A stretch of DNA of 64,000 bases from Staphylotrichum longicolle (lineage: Eukaryota; Ascomycota; Sordariomycetes; Sordariales; Chaetomiaceae): contig JAHCVI010000004.1 in assembly GCA_019096155.1 (NCBI GenBank), forward strand, positions 372,001-436,000, written 5' to 3'. The translations under genes and the position numbers were made by a program. Positions 55,473 to 64,000 of the stretch are shown here, piece by piece; positions within the stretch are counted from its first letter, which is position 1, and each line of letters starts with the position of its first letter. The notes below the pieces were generated by a model, which did no database searches, was not told the DNA's origin, and saw only the letters and a list, made by a program, of their open reading frames with translations.

Positions 55473-55841
55473 AGGGTTTGGGCTGCCTGGAATGGCAAAG
55501 TTAATCCACATGAGATGACCAATGTCCTGGTCTAAATAGGCTATAATAATGCCCTGCCTCACCGAAGTTGACCGTTTTCTTGTTGTCAGAGGTTAGACAT
55601 GGAATTGGATTGACTGAAACGCGCATCATGACAATGACCGCGTTCAACCAGACATGACCGTGACATTATCTCCTAACCTTCTATCATGAGTGACCAGTTT
55701 CTATCCTGAGTGTAACCAAAGCTCCCAACATGGTACCAGCAACGCCCCTCTGCAAGCCCAGTTTTCCATCTCGCCGGCCATGCAACCCAGAACCCATCCC
55801 CCCTTGCGTTCATTTTACCATTACCGCCACCCAATGCCCGT
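55473..55841. other. Convergent intergenic region
   Basis: Between the stops of the amidotransferase-like gene (+) and the alcohol dehydrogenase (-). Nothing else supported. Confidence 0.4.
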
Positions 55842-57221
55842 TTACTGGAACTGCTTGTCGTAGTCGACCAAGGTGAACCGGTACTTGACGTCGTTGTTGT
55901 GCAGGCGTGTCACTAAAAGCCGAGTCAGTCACTGTCCCTCCCTCCCCCTGAACAGTGCAGGGAAGATACTCACAAGCCTCGCTGACGCCCTTCTCCCCCA
56001 CGGGAATCTTCTCGACCCAGCTCTTGATGCCCTTATCCGCGGCCAACTGCAGCATCTCGAGCGTCTCCTTCCTGCTGCCCAGGTGCGCCGCGCCGATGAG
56101 GCACCCGTTGGCGAGCAGCGCCATCGGGCGGACCTTCCACCCCTCGCCCTCGGGCAGGCCGACGCTGATGAACTTGCCGTGCACCTTGAGCAGCGACAGG
56201 TAGGCCGACAGATCGAACCCGTCGTCGGCGCTGGCCGTGCACAGCAGCATGTCGAAGGTCATCTCGTGCGGCACGTTCCAGTCCTTGTCCTGCGTGGCCA
56301 GGAAGCCGTCGGCGCCCATGGCCAGCGCGTCGGCCTTCTTGCTCGTGCCGCGCGAGATGGCCCAGACTTCGGCGCCGAGCGCCTTGGCGAAGAGGACGCC
56401 GAAGTGGCCGATGCCGCCGCTGCAAGGGGGGGGAATGTGTCAGTACTGGGAAGTGCGCTGAGGGGTGGTGGGCGAAAAGAACATACATGCCGACGATGCC
56501 AACCTTCTTGCCTGGCCCGACGCCGTTGCGAACGAGCGGGGAATAGGCGGTCAGACCGGCGCAGAGCATCGGGGCGGCGAGCTCGGACTCGAGACCGTCG
56601 GGGATGGGGAAGGTGAAGTGTTCGAGCGCGCGGATGTGGGAGGAGTAGCCGCCGTGGGCAAAGGTGCCGTCGGGGTAGAAAGAGTTGTATGTGTCTGTTT
56701 CCAGCGGCTGTCAGTTTCTGTGTCCACCGAGTCGAGAGGATCTGGGGTTTTGCTTACCCTGCTGCTTCTTGCAGTATGTCTCATTGTCCTCTTTGCATTG
56801 CGTGCAGTCCAGGCAGGCCGAGATCTGCGCACCAACGCCGACGCGGTCGCCAACCTTGACGGTCGTCACCTTGGGGCCGACCTTGACGGCCGTTCCAATG
56901 ATTTCATGGCCGGGAATGATGGGGTAGTTCTTGTTGCCCCAGCCGCCCGTCACCGTGTGGAGGTCGGAGCCGCAGACGCCGCAGCATGTGATTTTGATAT
57001 CGATGTCGTAGTCGCCAAACGGCTTGGGCTTGAACTGTATTTGTTGGAAACGCTTGTCAGTTCCCGTGCATTTGCAATTTGGTGGTACATGACGCGTGAG
57101 CTCAGGGCTCAGGGGTTCGGGGCTTGGGATTCAGGGGTTCAGTGACGGACCTCAATTCTTTGCGGTTGCGCCCACTTATCCGCGGCGGGAATGCCAAAAC
57201 CTCGAAGGTGTCGGGATACAT
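55842..57221 (-). CDS. Zinc-dependent alcohol dehydrogenase, one frameshift in exon 1
   Basis: Medium-chain NADP(H)-type alcohol dehydrogenase, like yeast ADH6/7 or cinnamyl-alcohol dehydrogenases. Exons 57221-57151, 57034-56758, 56694-56487, 56419-55974 and 55912-55842 give about 357 residues. Zinc ligands: PIIPGHEIIG; the structural set ACLDCTQCKEDNETYC; and the expected catalytic Cys just before VTGGWGNKNYP. Cofactor-binding core: GIVGIGGIGHFGVLFAKALGAEVWAISR. It ends FTLVDYDKQFQ. The start MYPDTFE is at 57221, but the next family text GFGIPAADKWAQPQRIE continues in the neighbouring frame; one missing base near 57200 explains it. A GTCCGT donor then joins to FKPKPFGDYDIDI. I treat it as a working gene with a likely base-call error. 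Confidence 0.85.
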
Positions 57222-58196
57222 TCTGCTGGGAGTATTCTTGTGTGCCGTTGGTGCTGTGCTGTGCCAGTGCAAGTCTTGGTCGTCAAATTCAAGTTTATGT
57301 TTGACCAGAAACAGAGTGAGTCCAATTGGACGCTCGGTCTCCGGCGGCGCACATGCCTTTAGTTAATCGCGCTGCGCTGATCTGTCTCCGCAAGGCATGC
57401 ACCACGCGATGTGTGGATGCTTGTCTGGAGTTAATGGAGCGCCCTCCTCGTGCCGTCCCCAGCCGCAGGCTTGGTGGTTTGGTCCTTGGCACTTAACGAG
57501 CCTGCCGTCTCCGCCCGCCTCGGCCTCGGGGCATTGCGGAAGCTGGGTGCCGCACATACCCGCAACCTTTTTTTCTGGGCGGGGAGTATGGCACTCGCGC
57601 TTTGACGGGCCTGGCTCACCCGCCAACGGGGGTAAGGCGGGTGAGCTGGTGGGCTGGGACGAGCACTCGGTTCTTTTGTCGCGCGACGCTACCGAAGGAA
57701 GTTTGAAAGCAGTGCAAGGACTGTCGTCTCACACATCTGCGACGCATTGGGAACGGACGATGATGGATGTAACAAAATGACTCTATCAGGCCATGCGAGG
57801 GGTATTCCAAAGCGACCCACAGCAGAGCGGTATCTTACACCTGCCAAACGCAAGTCGCGTACGCTGATTTGACCCGGCCGGTCCAGGTACAGTACGTGAT
57901 GTCGCATCGTATGGACGCCTGGCTAAGAGTCGGCTTTCCGAAGCCGAGGCTGCTGAGCATCGAGACCGCCCTTGTTTACCGGCTCTTGCACTCCAGAGTT
58001 CCCCAAATTATGCTCGGCCTCCCACCTGGGCTTTCAGGCGTACCATTTGCCGTCCTCGGTCGGCAGCCGGCCCTCGACTGAGTGTGGCGCTGGAATCCGT
58101 TGTGGTGCCCTCTGTCCTGACCACCCCGCCGTGTTGCACCGCAACTACAAGGTCCGGAAGCTGATGTCGATAAGAGCTCTCCTGCGGCGTATACCT
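57222..58196. other. Intergenic region of about 1 kb
   Basis: Upstream of the alcohol dehydrogenase and downstream of the multipass membrane protein (both -). Overlapping short frames on both strands are not convincing; nothing else is seen. Confidence 0.4.
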
Positions 58197-59228
58197 TCAA
58201 GGCAGCACGGCCGTAAGCCTTTCCCACAGACTCACAGACTCACATCGCAGGTAGTCGCCTACGGCCAACCCCGGCGCGTGAGGCGACCTCATCATCATGA
58301 CGAAGGCCGGTATCGCGACAAAGACGCCGCCAAAGCACCCCATGGCAAAGCCGGCAAGAAGCTTTCCAAACCCCTTCGTCGCAAACCCCTCATCGGTGGG
58401 CGCGTCGAAGCTGAAGCTCCCAAACGTCCACAGTAACATTATAACGACGTATATGGCGACTACCCAGTAGCTCGTGCCGACGACCCCCTTGACGACGCCG
58501 AGGACCAACTCGGTAGCTGAGAGAGCGCCCAGCACGAGCAGGCTGACGGTGCCGAACATGGAGAAGGCGACATGCGCCCACCCGCCCACCAGCCGCGCCA
58601 GCGCCTCCCCGTACCGGCCCTTCACATCCATGGTCAGGGGCAGGGCGGCGACGGCCACGCCCAGCCCCCGCGCGATCATGAGCCCGCCCGAGGGGTGCGT
58701 CCAGTTCTTGACCAGCCAGAGCGTCTGCGTTGTCGGGGCGTAGCACGTCGCCCACAGCCATCCGATCCAGCCCAGCACGGTGACCTGGCCGCCGTCCTCG
58801 TCCTTGCCGACGCGGCCGGACGAGCGCCGGAAGAAGGAGCTGTTGAAGTCCCCGCCCCCAGAGACGAGCCTCCCGAGCAGGGGCACGTGGTCCCAAAAGT
58901 TGAAGAACTGCTCGCCGCCCACCACGGGCCGCAGGCGCACTACCTCGCATACCTCCCAGAGGGCGACGAGGAGGATGCGCAGCGACGCGAACCAGGAGAT
59001 CCAGGCGGTGAAGAAAGGGACGAAGAAGCCCGCCGTCACGCCGGCAATGATGGAGCCGATAAAGGCGGTAAGCACGGTGCTGAGATGCGAATCAAAGGGC
59101 GAGAGGTGGCATTTTCCGTCGTCGTAGCCCGGGATCGTGCCGTTGGCGTAGGAGGTTGAGTTTCCGTCCAGCGGCGTGGTAAGGCAGAAGGACCCCGCGC
59201 AAAAGCTGATTGACAGGGACGATCCCAT
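58197..59228 (-). CDS. Multipass membrane protein of unknown function
   Basis: I do not recognise the family. One exon, 343 residues, from ATG 59228 (MGSSLSISFCAGSFC). The short N-terminal part has three Cys and predicted N-glycosylation sites (NST, NGT). It is followed by hydrophobic segments STVLTAFIGSIIAGVTAGFFV, a long one including ISWFASLRILLVALWEV, VLGWIGWLWATCYAP, GLGVAVAALPLT, VAFSMFGTVSLLVLGALSATELVLGVV, SYWVVAIYVVIMLLWTFGS and LLAGFAMGCFGGVFVAIPAFVMM: six or seven helices. The frame is clean and codon use is fungal-like, so I accept it as a gene. The upstream flank is a short tandem repeat that runs right up to the start codon. Confidence 0.65.
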   Translation of the reverse strand: MGSSLSISFCAGSFCLTTPLDGNSTSYANGTIPGYDDGKCHLSPFDSHLSTVLTAFIGSIIAGVTAGFFVPFFTAWISWFASLRILLVALWEVCEVVRLRPVVGGEQFFNFWDHVPLLGRLVSGGGDFNSSFFRRSSGRVGKDEDGGQVTVLGWIGWLWATCYAPTTQTLWLVKNWTHPSGGLMIARGLGVAVAALPLTMDVKGRYGEALARLVGGWAHVAFSMFGTVSLLVLGALSATELVLGVVKGVVGTSYWVVAIYVVIMLLWTFGSFSFDAPTDEGFATKGFGKLLAGFAMGCFGGVFVAIPAFVMMMRSPHAPGLAVGDYLRCESVSLWERLTAVLP

Positions 59229-59285
59229 AATGGCGGTCAAACTGGTGTAATGGCGGCCAAATGGTGTAATGGCGGTCAAACTGAC
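59228..59285. repeat. Three-copy tandem repeat next to the membrane-protein start codon
   Basis: Units TAATGGCGGTCAAACTGGTG (59228-59247), TAATGGCGGCCAAATGGTG (59248-59266) and TAATGGCGGTCAAACTGAC (59267-59285), 19-20 bases each with few changes. It lies in the presumed 5' UTR of the minus-strand gene starting at 59228. Confidence 0.85.
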
Positions 59286-59895
59286 TCTCCTGTGCAGCTA
59301 CCACTCGGATTTTGTGACAGCAGTCAATTTAAATGCCGAGAGAGCTTGAATGCCTCACCAGGATGCCTCATGATGAACGCGATGGTTATTGATTTGCATT
59401 AAACAAGAGGGGGCGGAGCATAGGGGCTGCTCAGCCTCAGCTGAAAGTTCCAAAGACCCAAAGCCCGAACCCAAATGAGTCTGGCGCAAGGCTGTAACAA
59501 GAAGTGAGCCGTACGCTCTGCAACACCGAGCCCCTGCATGTTTCAATTCCCATCATCGGCAACCAAAGATATGCCCTCATCAAATCCTGTCGTACTTGCT
59601 CCTCCAGAATTTCATCAGTTGAGTGTTGGTAGACTCGAGAGCTTCGCCGAGTTCAATGATACGCTCCATCATTCAGGACCCTTGAAGGGGAAAATGGCCA
59701 TATGCTAGAGCCGAACTACACAATCAAGGAGCAGAAGAGAGAGCGGGGAAGGGGAGAAGGAGAAGGAGTGAGGAAGCAAGAGAGGGAGCAGGAGTGGGAG
59801 GGAGGAGGGGCAGTTATTCACATCAACACTCCTTTCCGAACTCATGATATCATTTGATTCCAGTATTACCGCCTCGTAGATACCCCTCCCCAAAA
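59286..59895. other. Intergenic region with polypurine tract
   Basis: From about 59726 to 59810 the + strand is almost pure A/G (GGAGAAGGAGAAGGAG type), directly downstream of the SDR gene stop. Otherwise no feature is supported. Confidence 0.5.
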
Positions 59896-61056
59896 TCAAA
59901 GCCCAGCGCCCTTCATCTGCGCGGCCTGCGCCACCAACTCGGTCACCGTCTGCTTAAAACTCCTGTATTTCAACCCCAACTCCCTCGCCGTCGTCTCCCC
60001 GTCCACCCCATGGCTCTCATCAATGACCTGCTCCTCCACCGACACCCTCCCCTTGGCCCACGCAAACTCGTCCTCCACAATTTTCGCCGCAAGACCATAC
60101 GAGAACCGCTCCGGCGCCGCGGGCAGGAACCTCTTCCCGCCCGCCTCGGGCCTCAGCAGCGCCTCGACATGCGCCTGCGCCACGTCCCGCACATCCACCC
60201 AGAACGGCACGCGCGCGACGGGCAGCGGCGTGGCCCCGCTCGCGACCTTCCACAGCATCGCGTTGGACTCGTTGAGCTTGTCGACGCTCGCGACGGGGTG
60301 CACGACGGGGCCGAACGTCATGGGGGGGCACAGCGTGGCGATGTCGAAGCCGGGCGCCCGGTCGCGCACAAAGTCCCACGCGGCGAGCTCGGCGAACTTT
60401 TTGGAGCCGCGGTAGGCGATGACGGCGCTGGTCGCCGGGTCGGCCGACTCGGCGTAGGTCAGCGGGTTCCAGTCGGTGGCCTTGTAGGTGAAGTAGGGAG
60501 CCCCAGGGGCGGTGCGGGTGACGTCCATGACGGAGGCGAACGAGGAGGTGAGGACGACGCGGCGGACGGTTGGGGATCTGGAGGCGGCTGTGAGGATGGC
60601 GCGGACGCCGGCGATGGCGGGGATGATGAGTTCTTTTTCGTTGTTGGTGGTGTTGTAGGTCAGGGGCTGGAGAGAGTCGTCGTTAGATCATGACGATAGG
60701 AGGGGGCTAAGGGGGTGAGGAGACGCACGCTGGCGGTATGGATGATGCCGTCGACGCCCTTGACGGCCTCGTCAAAAAGGCTGGACTCCTCGCCCTCGTT
60801 GATCTCGTCAAAGTCGTTGATTTGCACAAAGTCAAGCTTGTCGGCATGCTGAGGGCGGGCTTGGAGCATCGCATCGCCCTTCGCCAGTGACCGGGTCGCA
60901 CCGCGGACTCTGATGCCCCGGCTGAGCAGCTGGTCGACGACATGGGCGCCGATGAAACCGGTCGCGCCGGTAACGAGTACGTATTGTCTGTGTGCTAGAG
61001 TCAGTCATACGGAGTTACCGCCCTCGAGGTGTGTTCGCATACGGTGATGGTACCAT
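59896..61056 (-). CDS. Extended SDR reductase (dihydroflavonol-reductase/ketoreductase-like)
   Basis: NAD(P)-dependent epimerase/dehydratase-type reductase, similar to fungal ketoreductases and Gre2-like proteins; the substrate is unknown. Exons 60987-60729 and 60666-59896 are firm. They read QYVLVTGATGFIGAHVVDQLL (nucleotide-binding TGATGFIG), VDGIIHTAS joined to PLTYNTTNNEKEL, RRVVLTSSFASVMD (catalytic Ser region), and IAYRGSKKFAELAAWDF (Tyr-x3-Lys). Further blocks are CPPMTFGPVVHP and FWVDVRDVAQAHVEALL. The first exon is my inference: ATG 61056 with 14 bases (MVPSP) spliced from 61043 to 60987; another upstream start is possible. Total about 347 residues. A GTGCGT donor and gctgg-cag acceptor bound intron 2. 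Confidence 0.85.
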
Positions 61057-61900
61057 ATTTTGTGGATATGTGAGGCTGCCTCTGTGATGCTTGGTAAACT
61101 GGCTTAGGTACTCTGGCTCTCAGGGAGTGGAAGTGATCGAAGTGAGGCTTGTCGGCTCAGACGTGAAAAGTTCCTTCACTCACATGCGTTGCTTCTACCG
61201 AAACATTGGTCTCGCAATATCAGCTCATGTCTGTTACTGGATCGGGACTCATAACAAGTTCCTAGGCAATCTAGGGTCCTCGCCCGATCGAACAAGGCCG
61301 AGTTGACCCCCTGTGCCGCTTCCCCGCTCTGCCCGCTCCGACCCCAAGCGGCGACAGGTGGAAACCGGTTTCGGCGACGGACTTGTTGCCGCCTACACCC
61401 GCGTCACACATCAACATCCCGGCCGCTGTCAGCCCAGAATTGAGGATCCGACCCTGTTCAGGACTGGCATTGGGCCCCATGGGGGAACGCTAAGGATCTG
61501 CCGGCCCACATGGCTCCCCACCGTCTCCCCCATGGGGAGAGCACTCCACCATCCCTCGAAGGTTGCCGAGATCAAACTCAACCTTGGACCATACTCCCGG
61601 GAATGCGGAGGAGCCAGTGACCAAGAGAACTCTCAGACACCGCGAGCCTGCGTTATCGTGCTGTCAGATGACAGGGCCGACCTCCCTAGCCGTGGGCATA
61701 CGCACTTGTACCGACTTGGCTGCCACATCGCTGTGATTCGGCTTCCCCAGGACACCAGGCTGTCGTCTATATGAACAGAGCATCTCCTGCTCCATTCCAA
61801 ATCTCGATCTTCATCTTGCTCCCCAGATTCTGGCGTCAAGGGACGAAGACGATCACCCCCCACTGGCAACCCATCCGATAGCCACTCCCGAACTATCAAC
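61057..61900. other. Divergent promoter region of SDR and sugar transporter 2
   Basis: Open frames at 61313-61959 on both strands overlap each other and lack family support. No repeats or RNA genes seen. Confidence 0.4.
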
Positions 61901-63735
61901 ATGGGGTTTTTCAACAGCCTCAGCGGCAACTGGCTGCTTGCCTGTATCACCGTGGTCAATGCGGGTAAGAGAGTTTGTGTGTTTTTGCATCTTGATACGA
62001 GGCTGACTCGCCACAGTCTCCATGTCGTGGTTCGGCTACGACCAAGGCGTCTTCTCGGGTGTTTTGATCTCGGCCGACTTCAAGCACTACTTCCCTGAGA
62101 CCAAGCAGGCCAACATCTCCGGCATCACCTCGAGCTGCTTCTCTGTACGTACTTGATGGGAGTTGATGAGGGTGAAAAAATAATCTGACCAATGTCCAGC
62201 TCGGTGCTTTCTGCGGAGCCATCTTCGCCTTCACCCTGGGTGACAAGCTCGGCCGCAAGAAGACCATTGCGCTTGGTCTTATCTGCAATGTCGTTGGCGC
62301 CGTCCTTCAGATTGTCTCGTGGCATCTGCCGCAGATGATCATCGGCCGTGTCATCAATGGCTTCGGCATGGGTCAGTGGCATCCATCCCCCTTTCAAGAC
62401 TCAACGAGACATGTGCTGATACAGATTGAATGTGCAGGTCTTACCTCGTCTACCTGCCCCGTATACCAAGCCGAGTGCTCGCCGCCGCGCGTCCGCGGCA
62501 AGCTGGTCGTCGTACAGAGCGTCTGCAACACGGCTGCCTTCTGCCTGTCCAACTGGATGAACTACGGCCTCTTCTTCTCGGGCGGTGCCCTTCAGTGGCG
62601 TTTCCCGCTTGGGTTCCAACTCATCTTCCCCGTCGTCGTCACCACCGCCCTTCTGTTCGTGCCCGAGTCGCCCCGCTGGCTCCTCCTGCAGGACCGCCAC
62701 GAAGAGGCCCTGACCATCCTCGCCCGCCTCGAGGGCAAGCACGCCACCATCCACGACGAGGCCGTCACGTCCGAGTTCCTCTCGATCCGCACCGCCATCG
62801 CCCACGAGCGCAAGGACCGGGCGCCCTTCAGCGACGTCATCGCCTTCAAGGACAAGCAGCAGAACCTCCGGCGTCTTCTCCTGTCCTGCGGCACCCAGTT
62901 CATGCAGCAGTTCTCGGGCGTCAACGCGCTCGGCTACTATCTCCCCACTCTCCTTCAGCAGAGCGTTGGTTTCGACGAGCAGAAGTCCCGCCTGATGACC
63001 GGTGTCAACGGCACCATCTACCTTGGCGCCGCGCTGTGCTGCATTCTGATCATTGACCGTTTCGGCCGTAGAAAGTGAGTTGCTCCTCTCTCCCCCCTTT
63101 TTTGGGACACAATCTGACTGTTGCATACCAGGATGATGCTGTACGGCTCGCTCACCATGGGCTCCTGCTACCTCGTCGCGTCGATGTGCCTCCGAGCCAT
63201 GCAGGTCCAGGGCGCGGACAAGAAGGAGATGGGCAACGTGACAACGGCCATGTTCTTTTTGTACTACTGGTTCTACGGCACCAGCTTCGCCAAGGTGCCC
63301 TGGGTGTACAACTCGGAGGTCAACTCGCTCGGCTGGCGCACGCGCGGCGCGGCTGCGGCGACGGCGACCAACTGGATGGGCGGCTTCATCGTGACGCAGT
63401 TCACCAAGGTCGGCGTCGACAACCTCAAGTGGGGCTTCTACCTCATCTTCGCCGTCATCTGCTGGGCCTACTTCCCCGTCGTCTTCTTCCTGTACCCGGA
63501 GACGTCGCGGCGCACGCTCGAGGACATGGACGAGATCTTCATGTCGCACCCGGGCGCCTTCGTCTTCAACAAGCCCGAGCTCACGCAGCGCCGCCGCCCG
63601 CAGGTCTTCATCGACGCCGAGGCGCGTCGCATTGGCGAGGGCGCGGCCACCGAGGTGGGCGACGTGCTGGACAAGAAGGGCCTGGAGAACGTCAAGGCCG
63701 CTCAGATCGAGCGCGCCAGCAGCACCGAGGTCTGA
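61901..63735 (+). CDS. MFS sugar transporter 2 (hexose-type sugar porter)
   Basis: Twelve-TM sugar/H+ symporter. Exons 61901-61964, 62017-62144, 62200-62371, 62438-63074 and 63132-63735 give 534 residues. Landmarks: MSWFGYDQGVFSGVLIS (TM1), LGDKLGRKKTIALG, RVINGFGMGLTSSTCPVYQAE, PESPRWLLLQDRHEEAL, the QQFSGVNALGYYLPTLLQQ block (sugar-binding Q-x-x-G-x-N), DRFGRRKMMLYG, and C-terminal PETSRRTLEDMDEIF. An Arg/Glu-rich cytosolic tail follows. These fit hexose-type permeases. The frame is intact and all introns are canonical. It differs from the transporter at 49.2 kb in intron positions and loop motifs, so it is not a recent duplicate. Confidence 0.93.
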
Positions 63736-64000
63736 GCTTGGAGGCAGGGGAATCCTGAGGCAACGCCTGAAGTGGCGACCGATACCGGATGAGGACGGTG
63801 GACGATGGACGATGGACGACGGACGCTGGATGATACATAATTTAAGTTCCTAATAGATTACATGTGGCAGAGTTGAGACAGGAAATGGAATAAGCTGTGG
63901 CTGGTGATGTTAATGAACCAAACCAGAATTAATTTCCTGGTATTGTACTGTACTTTGAATGAAGACTAAAATGGACGGATTCATCAACTCCAGTGGCTCG
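63736..64000. other. 3' flank of sugar transporter 2
   Basis: Contains a short GGACGATGGAC-type repetition at about 63798-63827, then AT-rich sequence to the window end. No gene seen. Confidence 0.4.

Noticed and set aside
1..64000. CRISPR array, prokaryotic operons or transposons
   Set aside because: No regularly spaced repeats, no transposase or reverse transcriptase text and no terminal repeats; the gene content is fungal nuclear.

Overview
This window is genomic DNA from a filamentous ascomycete, most likely a sordariomycete of the Sordariales/Chaetomiaceae type. The evidence is short GT-AG introns (about 50-70 bases) with recognisable branch sites, GC-rich third codon positions, and fungus-specific families: HET-domain proteins, a Zn2Cys6 regulator, Fig1, a DUF3716-like protein, fungal CorA-like proteins and a PTH11-type receptor-like protein. 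I found no tRNA, rRNA, transposon or CRISPR array. The species cannot be named from the sequence alone.

Layout. 0.7-2.2 kb: frame-broken rhodopsin-domain (PTH11-like) membrane protein. 2.7-4.8 kb: secreted GMC oxidoreductase. 5.4-6.7 kb: RGG/coiled-coil protein. 7.2-8.1 kb (-): LUC7 splicing factor. 9.7-10.5 kb: orphan protein. 11.0-12.9 kb: GPI16, a GPI-transamidase subunit. 13.2-17.2 kb: valyl-tRNA synthetase. 17.4-19.6 kb (-): HET protein. 20.4-23.9 kb (-): eight-exon protein with three tandem zinc-finger modules and a DUF3716-like end. 25.3-28.2 kb: cysteinyl-tRNA synthetase. 29.2-30.4 kb: single-pass membrane protein with a cysteine-rich ectodomain. 31.0-32.8 kb: SET protein with a C-terminal MYND finger. 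33.4-35.4 kb: second HET protein. 35.6-38.5 kb (-): KHA1-like K+/H+ antiporter. 39.3-39.4 kb: decayed copy of the end of the GH5 gene. 39.8-40.9 kb: Fig1. 41.0-44.2 kb (-): ten-exon CorA-like protein. 44.6-46.1 kb (-): GH5 glycosidase. 46.6-48.6 kb (-): Zn2Cys6 regulator. 49.2-50.9 kb: sugar transporter. 51.3-53.2 kb (-): second CorA-like protein. 54.6-55.5 kb: class I glutamine-amidotransferase-like protein. 55.8-57.2 kb (-): zinc alcohol dehydrogenase. 58.2-59.2 kb (-): multipass membrane protein. 59.9-61.1 kb (-): extended SDR reductase. 61.9-63.7 kb: second sugar transporter.

Genes that may work together. The GH5 glycosidase, Zn2Cys6 regulator and divergent sugar transporter at 44.6-50.9 kb look like a small sugar-use cluster with a shared promoter that holds a perfect palindrome. 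The two tRNA synthetases both carry presequence-like N-termini, which suggests one gene supplies both cytosol and mitochondria. In the valyl enzyme that extension lacks an AUG. The two HET genes mark allorecognition-type accessory content.

Caution on sequence quality. At least seven genes, including the highly conserved LUC7, show single-base frame breaks, mostly in G or C runs and sometimes in compensating pairs. Read these as probable base-calling or assembly indels before calling any of them pseudogenes. All exon boundaries given here are my own reading from splice signals and family conservation; no alignment was run.
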